NCBI GenBank assembly: GCA_965649825.1 | Contig: OZ287698.1 | Span: 1,240,001 to 1,304,000, forward strand | Direction: 5' to 3' | DNA: 64,000 nucleotides | Source: Penicillus capitatus | Lineage: Eukaryota > Chlorophyta | In this document: piece after piece, positions 44,798 to 56,489 of the stretch | Position numbering within the stretch: the stretch's first letter is position 1 | How the letters are laid out: each line of letters opens with the position of its first letter | Position numbers and translations under genes: made by a program | The notes under the pieces: model-generated | Database searches by the model: none | What the model saw: only the letters and a program-made list of their open reading frames with translations | What the model was told of the DNA's origin: nothing

Positions 44798-46585
44798 TGT
44801 TCGTTCTCGTTTGCTAGAGCACGCATGCTTTTTTACAATTCTTCAATAGCCCATTTAGTTTTGACTATGCGAGCCGAAGGGTGTGGCGGTGGCCAACTAA
44901 CTGACTGATGGAACAATAAAGAAAGCTGAAGAAGACAGTGATAAAGAAGAAGATTTTCTCTCGAGCATACTTCCTTTCTCGTTTTGAGGTCGTGCCTTAG
45001 AAGAAAGATGATCACAGACAGAAACTGCCGTTAACCGGAATGGTGCATTCATTGTCGACATCTTCATCTTCTTCTTAACTTGATGAAATTGTTGTGGGAA
45101 GCTTCAGAAGCGATTTGAAGAATATCGTTTGGAACTTGTGGTTTATGGAAGCGACAACTGCAAAGACAACAAAACCGAGCAAGAATACTGCAGCAACAAA
45201 CCGGCAGCAACCATAGTAGTCAACTTTATGGGCAAGGGCAAGATCTCGTGCGGCCCTCTCTGTTTTTCTTTCTTTTTTGCCTGATTAATTGGGGGCCACT
45301 TTGCATCAAGAAGCGATGTCGAGCTACACGAAATATCGCTTATCTGGCGTTTCAGATGCATCCCTTCCATGTCACCAAGTATTTGTTAATGGCATTCAAA
45401 GTATGTTACACTTAGCTTAAGATGTGTGAAGATGCCAGCTGTTTATGAAGATTTGTTTCTCCTCCGAGTCACTTTGTAGCAGAGAGAAATACTTTTGCTC
45501 CGTGTTGGATCCACTTTGTACTCACGCAGCAAAGGTGTGAGATCCGCTCTCGTTTTTCACTCTACCTTCTTTTGCCAACCACGAGACGTGCTGCATTGGT
45601 ACTTTTGAGAAGTTGCATTTCCATGTGAAGCTCATAAGGGTGGGAGATTCTTCGAGAGTGAAGAAGGACCGGTTTTGGGAAATTGTTTAAGGCAGCTGCG
45701 AACTGCGAAATTTATCAATGGGAAGGAACAAATGCGTCAGAACTGTGTTGTGCAGATTTTTTATCTCACTTCTCTCTCAAAAGACGATCTGTTAGCAAGA
45801 AGCGTATTGTGCTCAGACCAGACAGAACATGTACATGTGACGGACAGATGGAAGTTAGCATCTTCTCCTTCTTAAATTAACCACTTCTTTCTCCTAAACG
45901 GTCCCTCTTAATTTTTGGCTGATGAGGTATGCCACTTGGGAAAGACTGGTTCGAAATCCCGGCGCAGACTTTCACAGTGGATGGAATTGATTGTGAAATG
46001 CTCACGGTTGTGATGACTGATGTCCACACGCAGACATAAAAAACGAGGGTCGTCTTGTAATTGTCCTTGAGGCCCCGATCCGACGAATGCAACTTTCATT
46101 CGGTTGCTGCATCATTACACCTGTCCTTTACAGATCTACATTCTCCTGCAAGTGTTGTCATTCCGTGCATGCACGAAGAACAAACAAACGCCTAGGCAAC
46201 CCACATACATACCCTCAATGGCCAAAACACAGATCTTCTCAGCCGCCAGACAGATGCAGAAATCCATTGCCCTCGTCCATAATCAATTGCTGTAAGGATG
46301 ACGAGATAACAACACTCAAATTCAATCAATTCAAATTTAGGTGATCTGATCCTTGTCTCCAAAGAAAGACATTATCATCGTCAGAAACGTACTATATCAT
46401 ACAACAACAGATGCGCAGCCATCATTGTCTATGAAAAACGTGAATGCTCCTTCAGCAATCGGACCCGTGATGTAAACTGAAGACATAAGATGCATAGATG
46501 ATGATTCAAATGGCCAAACGGAGGAGAACGGACACCACAGGGGTATCCTCATAAAACAAACAAAATCAATTCTTCATGGTCTCGA
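44798..46585. other. 1.8 kb region without recognised genes
   Basis: Only short overlapping frames are open, such as 45,143-45,370 (-) and 45,675-45,880 (+ in two frames), with no recognised similarity. The sequence is AT-richer than its coding neighbours. Long UTRs or a non-coding RNA could lie here, but I see no structural signature for one. Confidence 0.4.
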
Positions 46586-47750
46586 TCAGATGAGGGAATG
46601 AAGAATGGAAGCGCGCTTCTTGGGGGCTGACGCTCTGGATACTGATCCTTCTTCTTGATGATCCATCACCATGTTCAGAACTCTATTTGCAGCCAAAGTC
46701 CTGGCATCCACGCTTACTGGCTCATCGCCCAAGTAGAGATCGAACAATGCAGAACAGAGGGATTGACTCTTGACAGCTCCAACGGCATGTCCGTCTGCAT
46801 AGGCTGACAATGTACCGTCACGGCTTCTCTTGAAGCACATCGTCGCCCCTAATCATCCATTCCACATCCAAAGACACCCGTTGTCATTCAGTGGGGGTGG
46901 GTGGCATACCCTTCTTGACATTGTTCTTCTCATCTTGGACCTGACGTGGAAGACGGGTGCTATCGAACATTCTCAAAAATCCAAACAGAGAAGGGTCATC
47001 TGTATTCCCACCGACGTGCAATAGGCGTCGCTTAAGAATTTTTTCGTACTCAGTCGACATCACCTACACCAACCACCACGTCTCAGCAGTCGTGTTGTAT
47101 GACGGATAGGGGACGGACACTGAGAGGTAGACTGCGGCTCGCTTTGACAACGATCGACATATCCACTTCTCTCGTGCTTCTTAGCTGGTGATAGAACTTC
47201 TTGTTCGTGGTGAGGGCCGCTCCCTGTGTACGGGCAACTTGGCCCAGCGTGGAACGACGCATCTGTGCCCAATGTATGTCAGGAGAAGTGGCAGATATGG
47301 GAGTCTTGCTTGATTCTGGTTTGCGTATACAGCGAATTCGTAGAGCTTTACGCCCAGCATGCCTCGACCGTCCCACCAGTTTCCCCAGTGACGTGACCCA
47401 ACGGTCATGAGGCTCTGTCAACGATTTTCTTTATCCATGACACGTCATTCCATCGTTTGGGTGTTCTACCTGACAGGCGTCGTTCTTGTTATCTTCACAG
47501 AGCTCTGATTTGAATGGAAACTTCGTCACTGTGGACGTCCTATACGCAGAACGCCCGTTTTATTAAAGCTGTAAGCAGAGACGTGATACCAGTGTTCAGT
47601 AAAGGGCGTACGGGAGTGCGTCCGTGAACGTTTTTTCTGGTTTCTTCGTGGCCATACAAGACGGACAGTGCCCCCGACGCCAGCTCGCACACCTTTGACA
47701 GCCAGTCGCACACCATGACGCAGAAAACGAAAGGGACGAGGAGGCGCCAT
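46586..47750 (-). CDS. chalcone isomerase-like protein (CHIL/fatty-acid-binding fold)
   Basis: Starting at ATG 47,750, an Arg-rich presequence (MAPPRPFRFLRHGVRLAVKG) is followed, across a 50-nt intron, by the CHI-fold blocks TSTVTKFPFKSELCEDN, RGMLGVKLYEFA, KKFYHQLRSTREVDMSIVVK and EYEKILKRRLLHVGG. The end reads GTLSAYADGHAVGAVKSQ and LCSALFDLYLGDEPVSVDAR, which is the most diagnostic part of the family. The presequence suggests plastid or mitochondrial targeting, as in plant FAP-type members that bind fatty acids. Flavonoid catalysis is unlikely to be inferred from this alone. Four or five short introns; the join around 46,840-46,900 is approximate. Confidence 0.8.
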
Positions 47751-47955
47751 TCTGCGTATTCTTTCTGAATAAATCGGTCTCGATCGATTGATTGCGAAAG
47801 TCCTTTTGTGTTACGACGATCCAATGATGTGACAGCTGCATTCCCGAAGGCGTCTTTACATTCGAAGCTGACAACGACCATCCAGCAATTCCAAACGAAT
47901 AAGGAAGGAAGGAATGGGCCCAATGCTCAAAATCGTTCAAGCGTAAGTCTCTTTT

Positions 47956-49006
47956 CTAAAGCTGAATTCCACTTGCATCAAGGCGGATCTGGACGTGGAG
48001 ATGTGGCATAATGGTTGTCAAGTAGGTCACTCCTGCATCACGAACATTGGTTCCATCCAGATAGACATACATCAAATTGCGCAAACACGAGAAATGGATC
48101 AAACCCACATCGCTGACGGTCGTATGTCCCAGTTTCAAATCCATGAGATTTGTGAGGGACGTCAGATGCGAAAGTGTGGCATCACTGATATTGGTGTTGC
48201 CCATATTCAAATCCACAAGATTCGTCAGTTGTGCCAAGAATGGCGTCCCTGTGTCATCGACTTTTGTGTAGTCAAGAAACAGTGTCTTCAGATTCGAAAG
48301 GCCAGACAAGGATTTCATCGCTCGGCTACCGACAGCCGTGTTTCCCAAATCCAGAAACTGCAATCGAGGCAGGAATGAAAAACAGTCCATTTCTCTGTCT
48401 GTCAATTTCGTGTAACCCAGATTCAGATTCGTCAGATTCGGTAACGAGGGCAGGACGTGATCCATTTCTTCATACGTCATGTGCGTTCTCCACAGATCCA
48501 GTGTCTCAAGCAAAGTGCAATGACGAATGGGGAGGAGGGTGGTTCCACTAATGTTACTGCGTCCCAGATTCAGTTGCTGTAGGCGTTTCAGGCCTTCGAT
48601 GTGATTGAAGTCGACCTTGTCCTTCAGCTGCAGTCCAAAGAGATCCAGAGACGTGACATCGGGGCACATACGCACGAACAAACGAATGTTGAGCGGCAAC
48701 TTCGCATCTACCGAGACACATCGAATGTTTCGAAACTTCTGCGTTAATTTCAGCAGCGCTGCATCGAAAGAGCTATGTGCAGACATAAGAGCCTGCGTTA
48801 TGTGCAGGGAGGCAATGACGAAATTTGCGCCTGTACACCAGTGTCTGTTCACTTGACGACACGCTTGAATCTCTCGTCGACCGCAGTGCTTGGCAATATT
48901 TATAATAACGTCCACCGGCAACGTCGACCAATCCTCTGCCTGAAAGAGTACCACACGAGCAACTCAGACCTTACTGAGAAACAGCATGGGAACACACGAC
49001 GTCCAT
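47956..49006 (-). CDS. F-box-like leucine-rich repeat protein
   Basis: An F-box-like N-terminus (STLPVDVIINIAKHCGRREI, then ACRQVNRHWC) is followed by about ten leucine-rich repeats of roughly 24 residues, such as LPNLTNLNLGYTKLTDREMD, LPRLQFLDLGNTAVGSRAMK and LTNLVDLNMGNTNISDATLS. The repeat pattern LxxLxxLxLGxTxxxDxxxxxL resembles cysteine-containing or bacterial-type LRRs. A 44-nt intron probably joins a first exon at ATG 49,006 (MDVVCSHA) to AEDWSTL, since the main frame otherwise lacks an ATG. It is probably a substrate adaptor of an SCF ligase, alongside the RBX1 gene elsewhere in the window. Confidence 0.78.
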
Positions 49007-49137
49007 CGAGGCGATAGATTGAACGAATGTCGGCGGCAGACGTATAGATGGACGGCACAAGTGGTCGTGGGTCAAAAGCTCGAGGCCCTTGAGAAATAAC
49101 GATGCGGCACGTGAGTTCCTCGATTAAGGAATGTCTT

Positions 49138-49995
49138 TCATCTAAGGCGTTTTATACGTCGACGTTTTCCGCGGCCGAATTCGAAGTACGGACGTGGCGG
49201 AAGTTCCTCGTCTGGTCCCGTTGGCAGCTTCATTCCAGTTTCCATCTCGACATGCGCCTTAATCTCGCTCAGCAGGGAGTAGCGTTCGAGTTTTTGTCGC
49301 GAAAGGCAGTTCCACAGAATACCTGTCGGTTTTGATTGAGACGGTTCTGTGAATATGATGCGCGTCGGTGTGACGATGACGTCGACTGGGACGTCATATG
49401 ATGACATACTTCCAAACGGCACCATCTTCTGTAACTGGGCGTCGTGTACCGTCGTGACGATCTTTGTCTTTTCATCCACGGCGCCGCAGAGACGCAATAA
49501 CCCATACTCCAATTCCGCTAATCCATCTCCGCTTCCGACACGTGCGCCCGTGTTTTTGTCCACGGCGACACTCCCCACGACCAAGAGATCGATTTTGAAT
49601 GGTGTTCCCCAATAAAGGACGGTGCCAGTTTCTCGCATCTTTGATGCAGTCGTCTTGGCGGCGAAGTTCTCTCCAGAGATATCCCGCCGTTCAATGCGAG
49701 AATAGAACCCATCTCGAAGATTCGGGCGCGGAAGGTAGAGTGTCTTGTTGTGCTCCAGAACGAGCTCTCGGACTTTCATCTGTGCGATCTCCGGTCCGAC
49801 GGCGATGGAAGAGGATTCCTTGAAGAGATCCGACTCTGATAGGGCGATGGCAGCGACGTCCGAGTTTTTGAAGTTTGGGATGCGATGGTAGACCGGACGA
49901 GGGCAACGAGCTATGTTACGTGCTTCGAGGTAGCTCCATACATGGCTGCGAGCATCCCACTTCCATGCAACATCCAAACCCTCTGTTCTCTCCAT
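49138..49995 (-). CDS. MTHFSD: MTHFSD-like 5-formyl-THF cyclo-ligase family protein
   Basis: A single 285-codon frame from ATG 49,995 has WSYLEARNIARCPRPVYHRI, PNFKNSDVAA, YLPRPNLRDGFYSRI, FKIDLLVVGSVAVDK, GARVGSGDGLAELEYGLLRL and TPTRIIFTE. These match the 5-FTHF cyclo-ligase-like domain of MTHFSD, where G-x-G-x-G-D-G/A-x-x-E is the nucleotide-folate loop. The usual C-terminal RNA-recognition motif of animal MTHFSD is absent; instead it ends in a basic tail (GRGKRRRIKRLR). No intron is needed. Confidence 0.9.
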   Translation of the reverse strand: MERTEGLDVAWKWDARSHVWSYLEARNIARCPRPVYHRIPNFKNSDVAAIALSESDLFKESSSIAVGPEIAQMKVRELVLEHNKTLYLPRPNLRDGFYSRIERRDISGENFAAKTTASKMRETGTVLYWGTPFKIDLLVVGSVAVDKNTGARVGSGDGLAELEYGLLRLCGAVDEKTKIVTTVHDAQLQKMVPFGSMSSYDVPVDVIVTPTRIIFTEPSQSKPTGILWNCLSRQKLERYSLLSEIKAHVEMETGMKLPTGPDEELPPRPYFEFGRGKRRRIKRLR

Positions 49996-50349
49996 ACATA
50001 TACTTTTGGGGACACGGGCTGGTGAGATGACCTTCGAATTTGGAGAGCCGCGCGGGACCCGCCGTTAGGAGTTTAGTGCCGAGATCTTCCGTATGAGAGA
50101 TTCTGCTTTGCTCGCCCACGAGCTCTGCGTCCTTCATGCGGCGAAGGAACCGTTGCACGAGGCGTCCAAGCATTGCGGACGGAAGTTAGCTGATGCGACG
50201 TCACGCATTTGTGGTGAAGTGTCAGAACAGTTAGTTAGATACCGCGGTCACCCAACAACATTCGCCAAAAACAACAACGGCCACGCTATTTGCTCTTTTG
50301 ATGAAGTTGAGTCGGTCGTACAGAGGACTGTTAGAAAAGTTCTTCTGAA
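49996..50349. other. intergenic region
   Basis: No supported gene. A 90-codon frame on the + strand (50,093-50,362) overlaps the 3' end of the Patched-like gene and is probably non-coding. Confidence 0.4.
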
Positions 50350-53300
50350 TCAAGGTTCATAACCTGGATCGTGCGTTATGTACGGAGCTGGACCAAATAT
50401 GCTGAGAACAACAGGCAGAATGACCAATCCATGCCACAGTCCACAGAAAACGATCGAAAAGAACATCTTGAAGAATGTCTGCAAGATGTAATGGTTGGCA
50501 AACCCCAGCACCGCGATCGCAAGGCCAGTCGTAAAGGCCCCATTCAGGACAGCACCTCCAATGTGGTGCAACGCATGCTTGGCCCGTTCGGTGGGCGTTC
50601 CAGAACTGGCCAAGAAATAATGAGCGATGTGCACGGAATAGTCTACGGCGACTCCTACTGCCAAGACCATACAGATACAGGTCACGGAATTGAATGTCAA
50701 ATTCAAGTACCACATCAGACCTAAAGACGAAGATCGCTCTTTGTGGAATGCCTGAGAGGCGGACCAAAGAGCATGATATCTGTAAGCATCACCATCAGCA
50801 GGACAGCCACACACGCTGAGAAATTCGCAAGAATGATCAATGTGACAAGGAAAACAGCAAATGCTGCAATCATCACATTTCTCATTGTCTCCCATGCAAT
50901 CACCTACACAGCAAACGTTTTTTGCATGTGGCAATGCGAAATGGTGAGTGCACTCGATATCCATCGTAATAGAGGAATGTGTAAGAATAAGCAACAGGCT
51001 GTAGACATGGAGCAGCAGCTTCAACAGTATTTCGGATGCTATCGACGGTGTGCACTGCTGACCAGCCGCTTCCAATTCCTGTTGTGAATGCGGAGACCCT
51101 TGCGGCTTGAAGCTCTGTCCCCGATGCATCGAATATGACATCTTTGTGATAGACACTGCCTGGGCCTTCTACGAACTGGTGCAGACCGGAGAGGAAATCT
51201 TTAGGATCCAGGTATGTTGAATTCTGGAACCGTGACGGCGGCTCTATTTCTGCAGCAAAGCGCATGAAATCTTCAAACCAGCAGTGAATGGGCGGTGTGC
51301 TCGCAACATGTGGATCGTTTCTTAAGGCATTGGCGAATTGTCCCAGTTCTCTCTGGGCATCGAAATGCGCGTTGGGATGGATCTCTCTTGTGATGGCATG
51401 AAACGGAACTTGATTGCCAACAAAGTAATCCTGTTCGATCGCAAAAGCCTGGTGAAGGTAGGAACTCTTTGGAATAAACCATTCCTCATATCTGAAGTCC
51501 ATCTTGACCTGTGTGCATCCATAAATGCTCAAACCCAACAGAACCATCTCCATCAACAGCACTGCTGCTTTCCCATAGGGATCAAGCGTCAGTTGCGGCA
51601 TCCACTTGCCCACCAAGCTACAAGGCACAGAAATCTCACCGGAGGTCGTTGCCCAGAGAGCAGTACATCGAAGCAAAGGACGGCCTGGGAATGTAAGGTC
51701 CACTTCCAAAGAACTTTCGATCCAAGAAATGCACGGTGCGGGAGGTGCTGCTCAGCGCAGGTGTCTCTTCCTCCTCGTCGATGTCAAACGGTTCTATGTT
51801 CCTTCGGCCTCCATTGAACAGGTACTCGCCAAGATGATGTTGGCTATCGCATCTTGTTGATCCATTCAAATGAGACGAGCCGTTTCGCACGTTTGCTTCA
51901 TTGTTTGTCCACTTATCATAATGCCGCCGTTCTCTTCGAGCATCCAGCGCCAAGAATGCCAGAAAGAACGTAATCTGATATAAGAAATCGAACAGAATTC
52001 CGACGGCTGCATAGATCGAAAAATCCCTCAGTCCTCCAAGTGTTGTAAAGGTCCCTGACATGAATGCCGCGAAATCGGTCACAGATGTCACGAGAATTGA
52101 AGATCCAGCTCGAATGGATGTTTGCCTCATGCGTTCAGTCACAGATGCCGAGATGTCGGTGTCGGAATAGGCATTCATGATGACAAATGTGTCGTCCACG
52201 CCTAATCCCATGAGCAGAAAGGGCAACACTCGATGTACGGGATTAAACTATGCAGCATCAACAGAAAAACGCAAACAGTCACGGGCGGACGGGGAGCTAC
52301 CTTTACGCCAAAGACCTGACAGAGGCCATAGGCGGAGTAGATTGCCATGACGACTAAACCGACACTGGCTTGCCTGAGTGAAACGGAGTTCTGGAGTTTT
52401 ACCCGAAAGGCAACTGATGACTGCCAGGTGTGCCTTGCTTCGTGCCCGGCTGTTCTTGAAGAGGGCCAGATGACAGTAGATCAGAACCATGGCGTAGGAC
52501 AACCACAGCAGCCGCTGATCCTTCTCCAGCGTTCTCTCCGATTCCATATCCACTGCGTCGAGATTACTGACATAGACCTTTAGATTGTCACTCTTCCATT
52601 CGTTAGACAATGTCTTCACCAGTTCTCTGTTCCACTCGCGATTCTTCGGATCGTAACGTGCGCCATCAATGTGCTCCTAGTATCATGTACCATCTTTGCT
52701 CAGATTTTCAGACAGCTGGCCTTACTGGCTGGTACTTGAGGATTATCCAACTTTGAATGGCTTCGATATTGCCTGGGCAGATTTGGGTGTCATCTCTAGA
52801 ACCCAAGAGATATGTCGTGCCCCCCGAACGTCGTTCGACTGCCGTTGAGTTACCTATGGAATACAGAATGAAATCAAGGAGTCCATGCTGTGGAGAAATC
52901 CATACCTGTGAGGGTCTGTACTGGATTTGGATCTGCCTTCAGCTTCGTTTCTGAGTAATCCCACATGGATAATACACTCATCAATTCACACGGACCATCT
53001 TGATGAGTACGTTCACAGAGATCTTCCATTCCATAAGACAAGCCCTTGTGCTCAATCTTTATGGACTGAACAAGACGCAAGAGAGAGAACATTTCCAAGA
53101 GATATTGTCTGGCGCTCTCTTTCTCCACTAACAGACCTCTCCGAAAGCAATCTGATTTCTCAGTCAAATCAACGTTTTTCGTAACCAGTATCCGTGTCTG
53201 AGAGCAACCATTCAGGCATTGTATGCACTTTCTTGTATCGAGATTGTGCCTGTGATGGCGGAATTCCGTAGAGTTCCTCATAGACGTCTCTATCTTCGAA

Positions 53301-53510
53301 CGATCTTGCGTTTTTTGGAGTGAAAAGCTTCTTGCTGTCCGATTCTTTTTCCATGATTGTATAGTACATAGTCATTAGTGTGACAGACATCAGGAGACAT
53401 GCGATAATGATCATGCATGGCCATCGACTGACGAATGCACCATGCCAGGAAAAGTAACGGGAGACACCTGGCCAAGATACATTCCTGGCCTGAAAATCTC
53501 TGTAGTTCAT
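50350..53510 (-). CDS. Patched/SSD-family multi-pass membrane protein
   Basis: This is an RND-superfamily sterol-sensing-domain protein. From ATG 53,510 the first membrane helix is PCMIIIACLLMSVTLMTMYY, followed by a large lumenal or extracellular loop. A block of helices contains LPFLLMGLGVDDTFVIMNAY, the GxxxD motif of SSD proteins, and SVTERMRQTSIRAGSSILVT. The second half ends with CMVLAVGVAVDYSVHIAHYF, ALHHIGGAVLNGAFTTGLAI and HGLVILPVVLSIFGPAPY, typical of the Patched/Patched-related family seen in protists. About eight short introns interrupt it. The substrate is unknown, and lipids or sterols are likely. Segments near 52,640-52,900 are hard to read. Confidence 0.88.
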
Positions 53511-53789
53511 CCATTCTTACCTCGGTGGACACAAGCGCTAAAATCTTGAAGTCTCATGGTCCATCCTCTGCTCTCTTCTAATGCCATAGAAGTTAAAGTC
53601 TCGTTCACTTATCTCAGCAGCTGAGAAGATCCGAACGAGATGATGCCGTCGCGTATAAGCGTTCAGAAGAGTTGCAATCAAATCAACGAAATGAATGGCA
53701 TCACAGTCCGAGAGCGCGAACTGTTAATCGAGATGAATCGATGGAGCAGCGCGAGTCAGTCTATACGATCCGTCGGAGAATGAAGACAG

Positions 53790-53871
53790 GCTGAGGTGTC
53801 CGAGTGGTTAAGGAGACAGATTAGAAATCTGTTGGGCTCTGCCCGCGCAGGTTCGATTCCTGCCCTCAGCG
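53790..53871 (+). tRNA. tRNA-Ser (anticodon AGA)
   Basis: The acceptor stem GCTGAGG pairs with CCTCAGC near the end, followed by the discriminator G. The D-arm is GTCCGAGTGGTTAAGGAGAC. The anticodon stem-loop CAGATTAGAAATCTG carries AGA. A long variable arm (TGGGCTCTGCCCGC region) marks the Ser class, and the T-arm GCAGGTTCGATTCCTGC is complete. The A-box and B-box are therefore intact. No intron. Confidence 0.97.
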
Positions 53872-55008
53872 ATAATTTCTGGCACCTACCTCGCATCGAC
53901 TGTCGTCTGTCTTCACATCGATTCTCGACTTAATCTGGAGAGTGTATTTTTTATTCTTTGTTTGCATCGCTCGGTATCGTATGGTGTGCATGTTCATAGT
54001 GTTCGTCGTCGAATCAAAGATAACGATCGCAATTCTTGGCGGAGATGCGAGTATCGATTCGTTGGTTTGTGTGGCAATGAGACGGATTAGTTTTTAGCAC
54101 AGGTAAATAGTTATCTTCATCATCGATGTTCAAGAATCAGCAATCAGGGCGTTTACTTTTAATGCATTGAAAGCGCTAGACACGTCAAATGTTAGACAAA
54201 GGGGACAATAGTGTAGTCAACGACCGCGTTGCTTGTCAAGTAGAGAAGGCTCAAAGTGCACACAGACAAGTTCAATCCGTTCGTGCACTATTCACAACAT
54301 CTTGTCTATAAGATTGAATTCCTGGAGCCTCATTTAAATCCATACTGTAACGCTTCGCTCGTGGTCTTCCGTATGCGAGGTCTAATGCATAAAGAATTTT
54401 GTTTATCTTAAAAATTTCTATCACTGTTGATTGAGACTGTGATCCCAATCATATCTGTTGCCCAGCAGACATCCGGAGATCCACGGCAATACATCCAGAT
54501 TTTGCTTCTGCGATGACACTTGAGACGTACCTCTCCATGACTCTCTTACTGACTTTTAGGACTGCGTTTATCGAAATTGTCTCGATAGTACTCTTATTCT
54601 GGCTTCTTCAACTTTCTAAACTAATCTGAACTATAGCGACAAAGTAGTGCAGCGGAAACTCCACTTCTTAGGTATACATAATCAGATCATCAAAGACACT
54701 GCTCTTGTATCTATCGCAGCCTTACGGAGACAATCAGAGCAATGGGATGTATTGTCATCCGTTTTAGCACCTCGACGTTGACAGGCTGCCGTGAAAAGTG
54801 TATCCATTTGTTTCTAACACTCTTATCTCTACAGATCCAGATGCCAGGCTTTAACCACTCGGACACACCTTCCAAGCAGAACTCTCTGTCGGAGACATCA
54901 TCCACGCCGCAGTGTGAAATGTGTGATCCGATTAGACCTAAAGAACGAGACAACTAGGTTCTTCTCACTGACAGAAGGTAGCGATGAATTTAGTCAAACA
55001 CAGGCAGG
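53872..55008. other. gene-poor region after tRNA-Ser
   Basis: No protein gene is supported. T-rich stretches soon after the tRNA (TTTTTTATTC near 53,949) may stop RNA polymerase III. A tRNA-like fragment lies near 54,851-54,866 on the opposite strand and is listed separately. Confidence 0.5.
54843..54874 (-). pseudogene. tRNA-like D-arm fragment
   Basis: On the minus strand, GTGTCCGAGTGGTTAA (54,851-54,866) is identical over 16 nt to the D-arm of the tRNA-Ser 1 kb away. It is preceded by GAAGGT, but no B-box (GGTTCGAnTCC) or matching acceptor arm follows within 150 nt. It looks like a truncated tRNA copy or a tRNA-derived element remnant. Confidence 0.5.
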
Positions 55009-55625
55009 GTGTACGAGTGTTTCCGCTCTCTTGGCCAGTGTCGCAAACCTCGCAGCACTCGGTCTCCCTTTTCTTGTTTCGCGAGCTCCGGGGATTCTTC
55101 GACGACCGTTGCCGCCTCCTGCATACTGCAGAGAAAATCTCTTTTTTCCCTGTTTGATTCAGAATCTGTCCGACTTCTGCTGTCACCGGTGCTTCGTCAG
55201 TGGAATGGTGATGCATCGCGCGAACATTGTTTCGGAAGTCGTGCAATAAAGCGACAATCCATGGATCTGGAGTATTCTCGCGGGAAACGTAACGAATCCA
55301 CTCATTTCGTTCTTTCGCATTCGACTTCTCGTCCAGAACAACCGAATGCAGTCTCGACGAACGCCGGGAAGCATTTGGGCGGGGAACGTGCTAAGTGGTG
55401 GATGGAACTAAACGGTGTCCTGCATCTTTTTTGTACTTTCCAGGGTCCGAGGATGAACCCCTCGCCAGCATATTCTCTGCTTCTAACTTTATGGCGAAGT
55501 ACAAGTTGGATAGAAGTCTGAAGGCATCACTGGTAATCGCCAAGGCACTATATACGAAGGCATATGGAGGCAACTGGCACGAGGAGAAGATGCCGCCGCA
55601 TCCGACTCGACGTATCAGAAGATGA
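55009..55625 (+). CDS. hypothetical protein, probably spliced
   Basis: A Ser/Arg-rich frame ending GGERAKWWMELNG joins across a possible 29-nt intron (GTGTCCTGC...TTTCCAG) to SEDEPLASIFSASNFMAKYK and LKASLVIAKALYTKAYGGNW before a TGA at about 55,625. The joined C-terminal part is convincingly protein-like. The N-terminal start is not clear, since the frame begins with GTG. I recognise no family. Confidence 0.4.
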
Positions 55626-56228
55626 TCAGCGGTGTGGTATAATAATGTTTATAACATTGTTACCATTGTAGCATTTGTCTTGTGACAATTCGGCGCCACA
55701 TCGGCTTAGAATCTTTCGGCAGGTGCAACTACTATTGCTTTTAGAACGCCATCTAGAACGTTGTCGATTCCACTCCGGAACAGCGTTCGACCACTGCGAG
55801 GCCGGCCTTGAAAGATGACCTAGGGAAAAAGATCTCGCTTACATATGTGAAGATTCGTCTCGCCCGGTCTTCGTGCCCACCTCAGCCACGATGTCTTCCG
55901 CCCGTACTCGGCGGTGGTGGCACACTTGGCAAAACCGGGCCTTCGGCGTCTCCGGGATGACTCATTTCACAAACGCAGCGGAAGTCTTAGCTTTGGAATA
56001 AGTGGTGAGCGGTTCTCAGGGGATAGTGACGTTTAGAAGACTTAGTGATTGCAGCCAAGAGACAACTGATTACACATGATAATAGACGGCGACTGTTTGG
56101 TCAGACAGAGACAGATTGTATGCGATGTCAACAGATAACGGAAACTCAGATGTAAGACGAGAGATGATTTATGTGTCCGATCCTTGCTTAAATACTCAGC
56201 CCCTGATGTGACGATAGGGGAATAGCAC
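55626..56228. other. intergenic region
   Basis: No gene is seen. A GC-richer block near 55,800-55,985 has several short inverted segments, but I could not match it to a known structural RNA. Confidence 0.4.
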
Positions 56229-56489
56229 ATGAATTTCAAGAGCGAGTTCACAATGAGATGCATGCTGAGACTGAGAAGTTCAACACGAAATTCTAGAGAC
56301 TTCCTAAGGACTTCGCGGGAACTCACTCCCAGTCAGCATGATTCGTTCGTGTCTCAGCGGCGACGGTTAGATCGCGCAGCCAAGGACGCGAGAGAATACA
56401 AACGACAGAAGATGCAATGCATTAAATCGCCGTCTCATCACGCTCCCTTAGAATCGCTCCCTTTCTTCACAACATCAAAGATCAAGTGA
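56229..56489 (+). CDS. small hypothetical protein, 86 aa
   Basis: An ATG-initiated frame encodes a basic N-terminus with Arg, Ser and Leu (CMLRLRSSTRNSRDFLRT), as in some mitochondrial presequences, then a helical basic part (RRRLDRAAKDAREYKRQKMQ). No similarity is recognised. It stands alone in the gene-poor region, and a chance ORF remains possible. Confidence 0.3.
   Translation: MNFKSEFTMRCMLRLRSSTRNSRDFLRTSRELTPSQHDSFVSQRRRLDRAAKDAREYKRQKMQCIKSPSHHAPLESLPFFTTSKIK

Noticed and set aside
53790-53871. tRNA-Leu as an alternative for the tRNA at 53.8 kb
   Set aside because: Both have long variable arms, but the anticodon loop TTAGAAA gives AGA, which reads Ser UCU codons, and the discriminator base is G as in Ser tRNAs.
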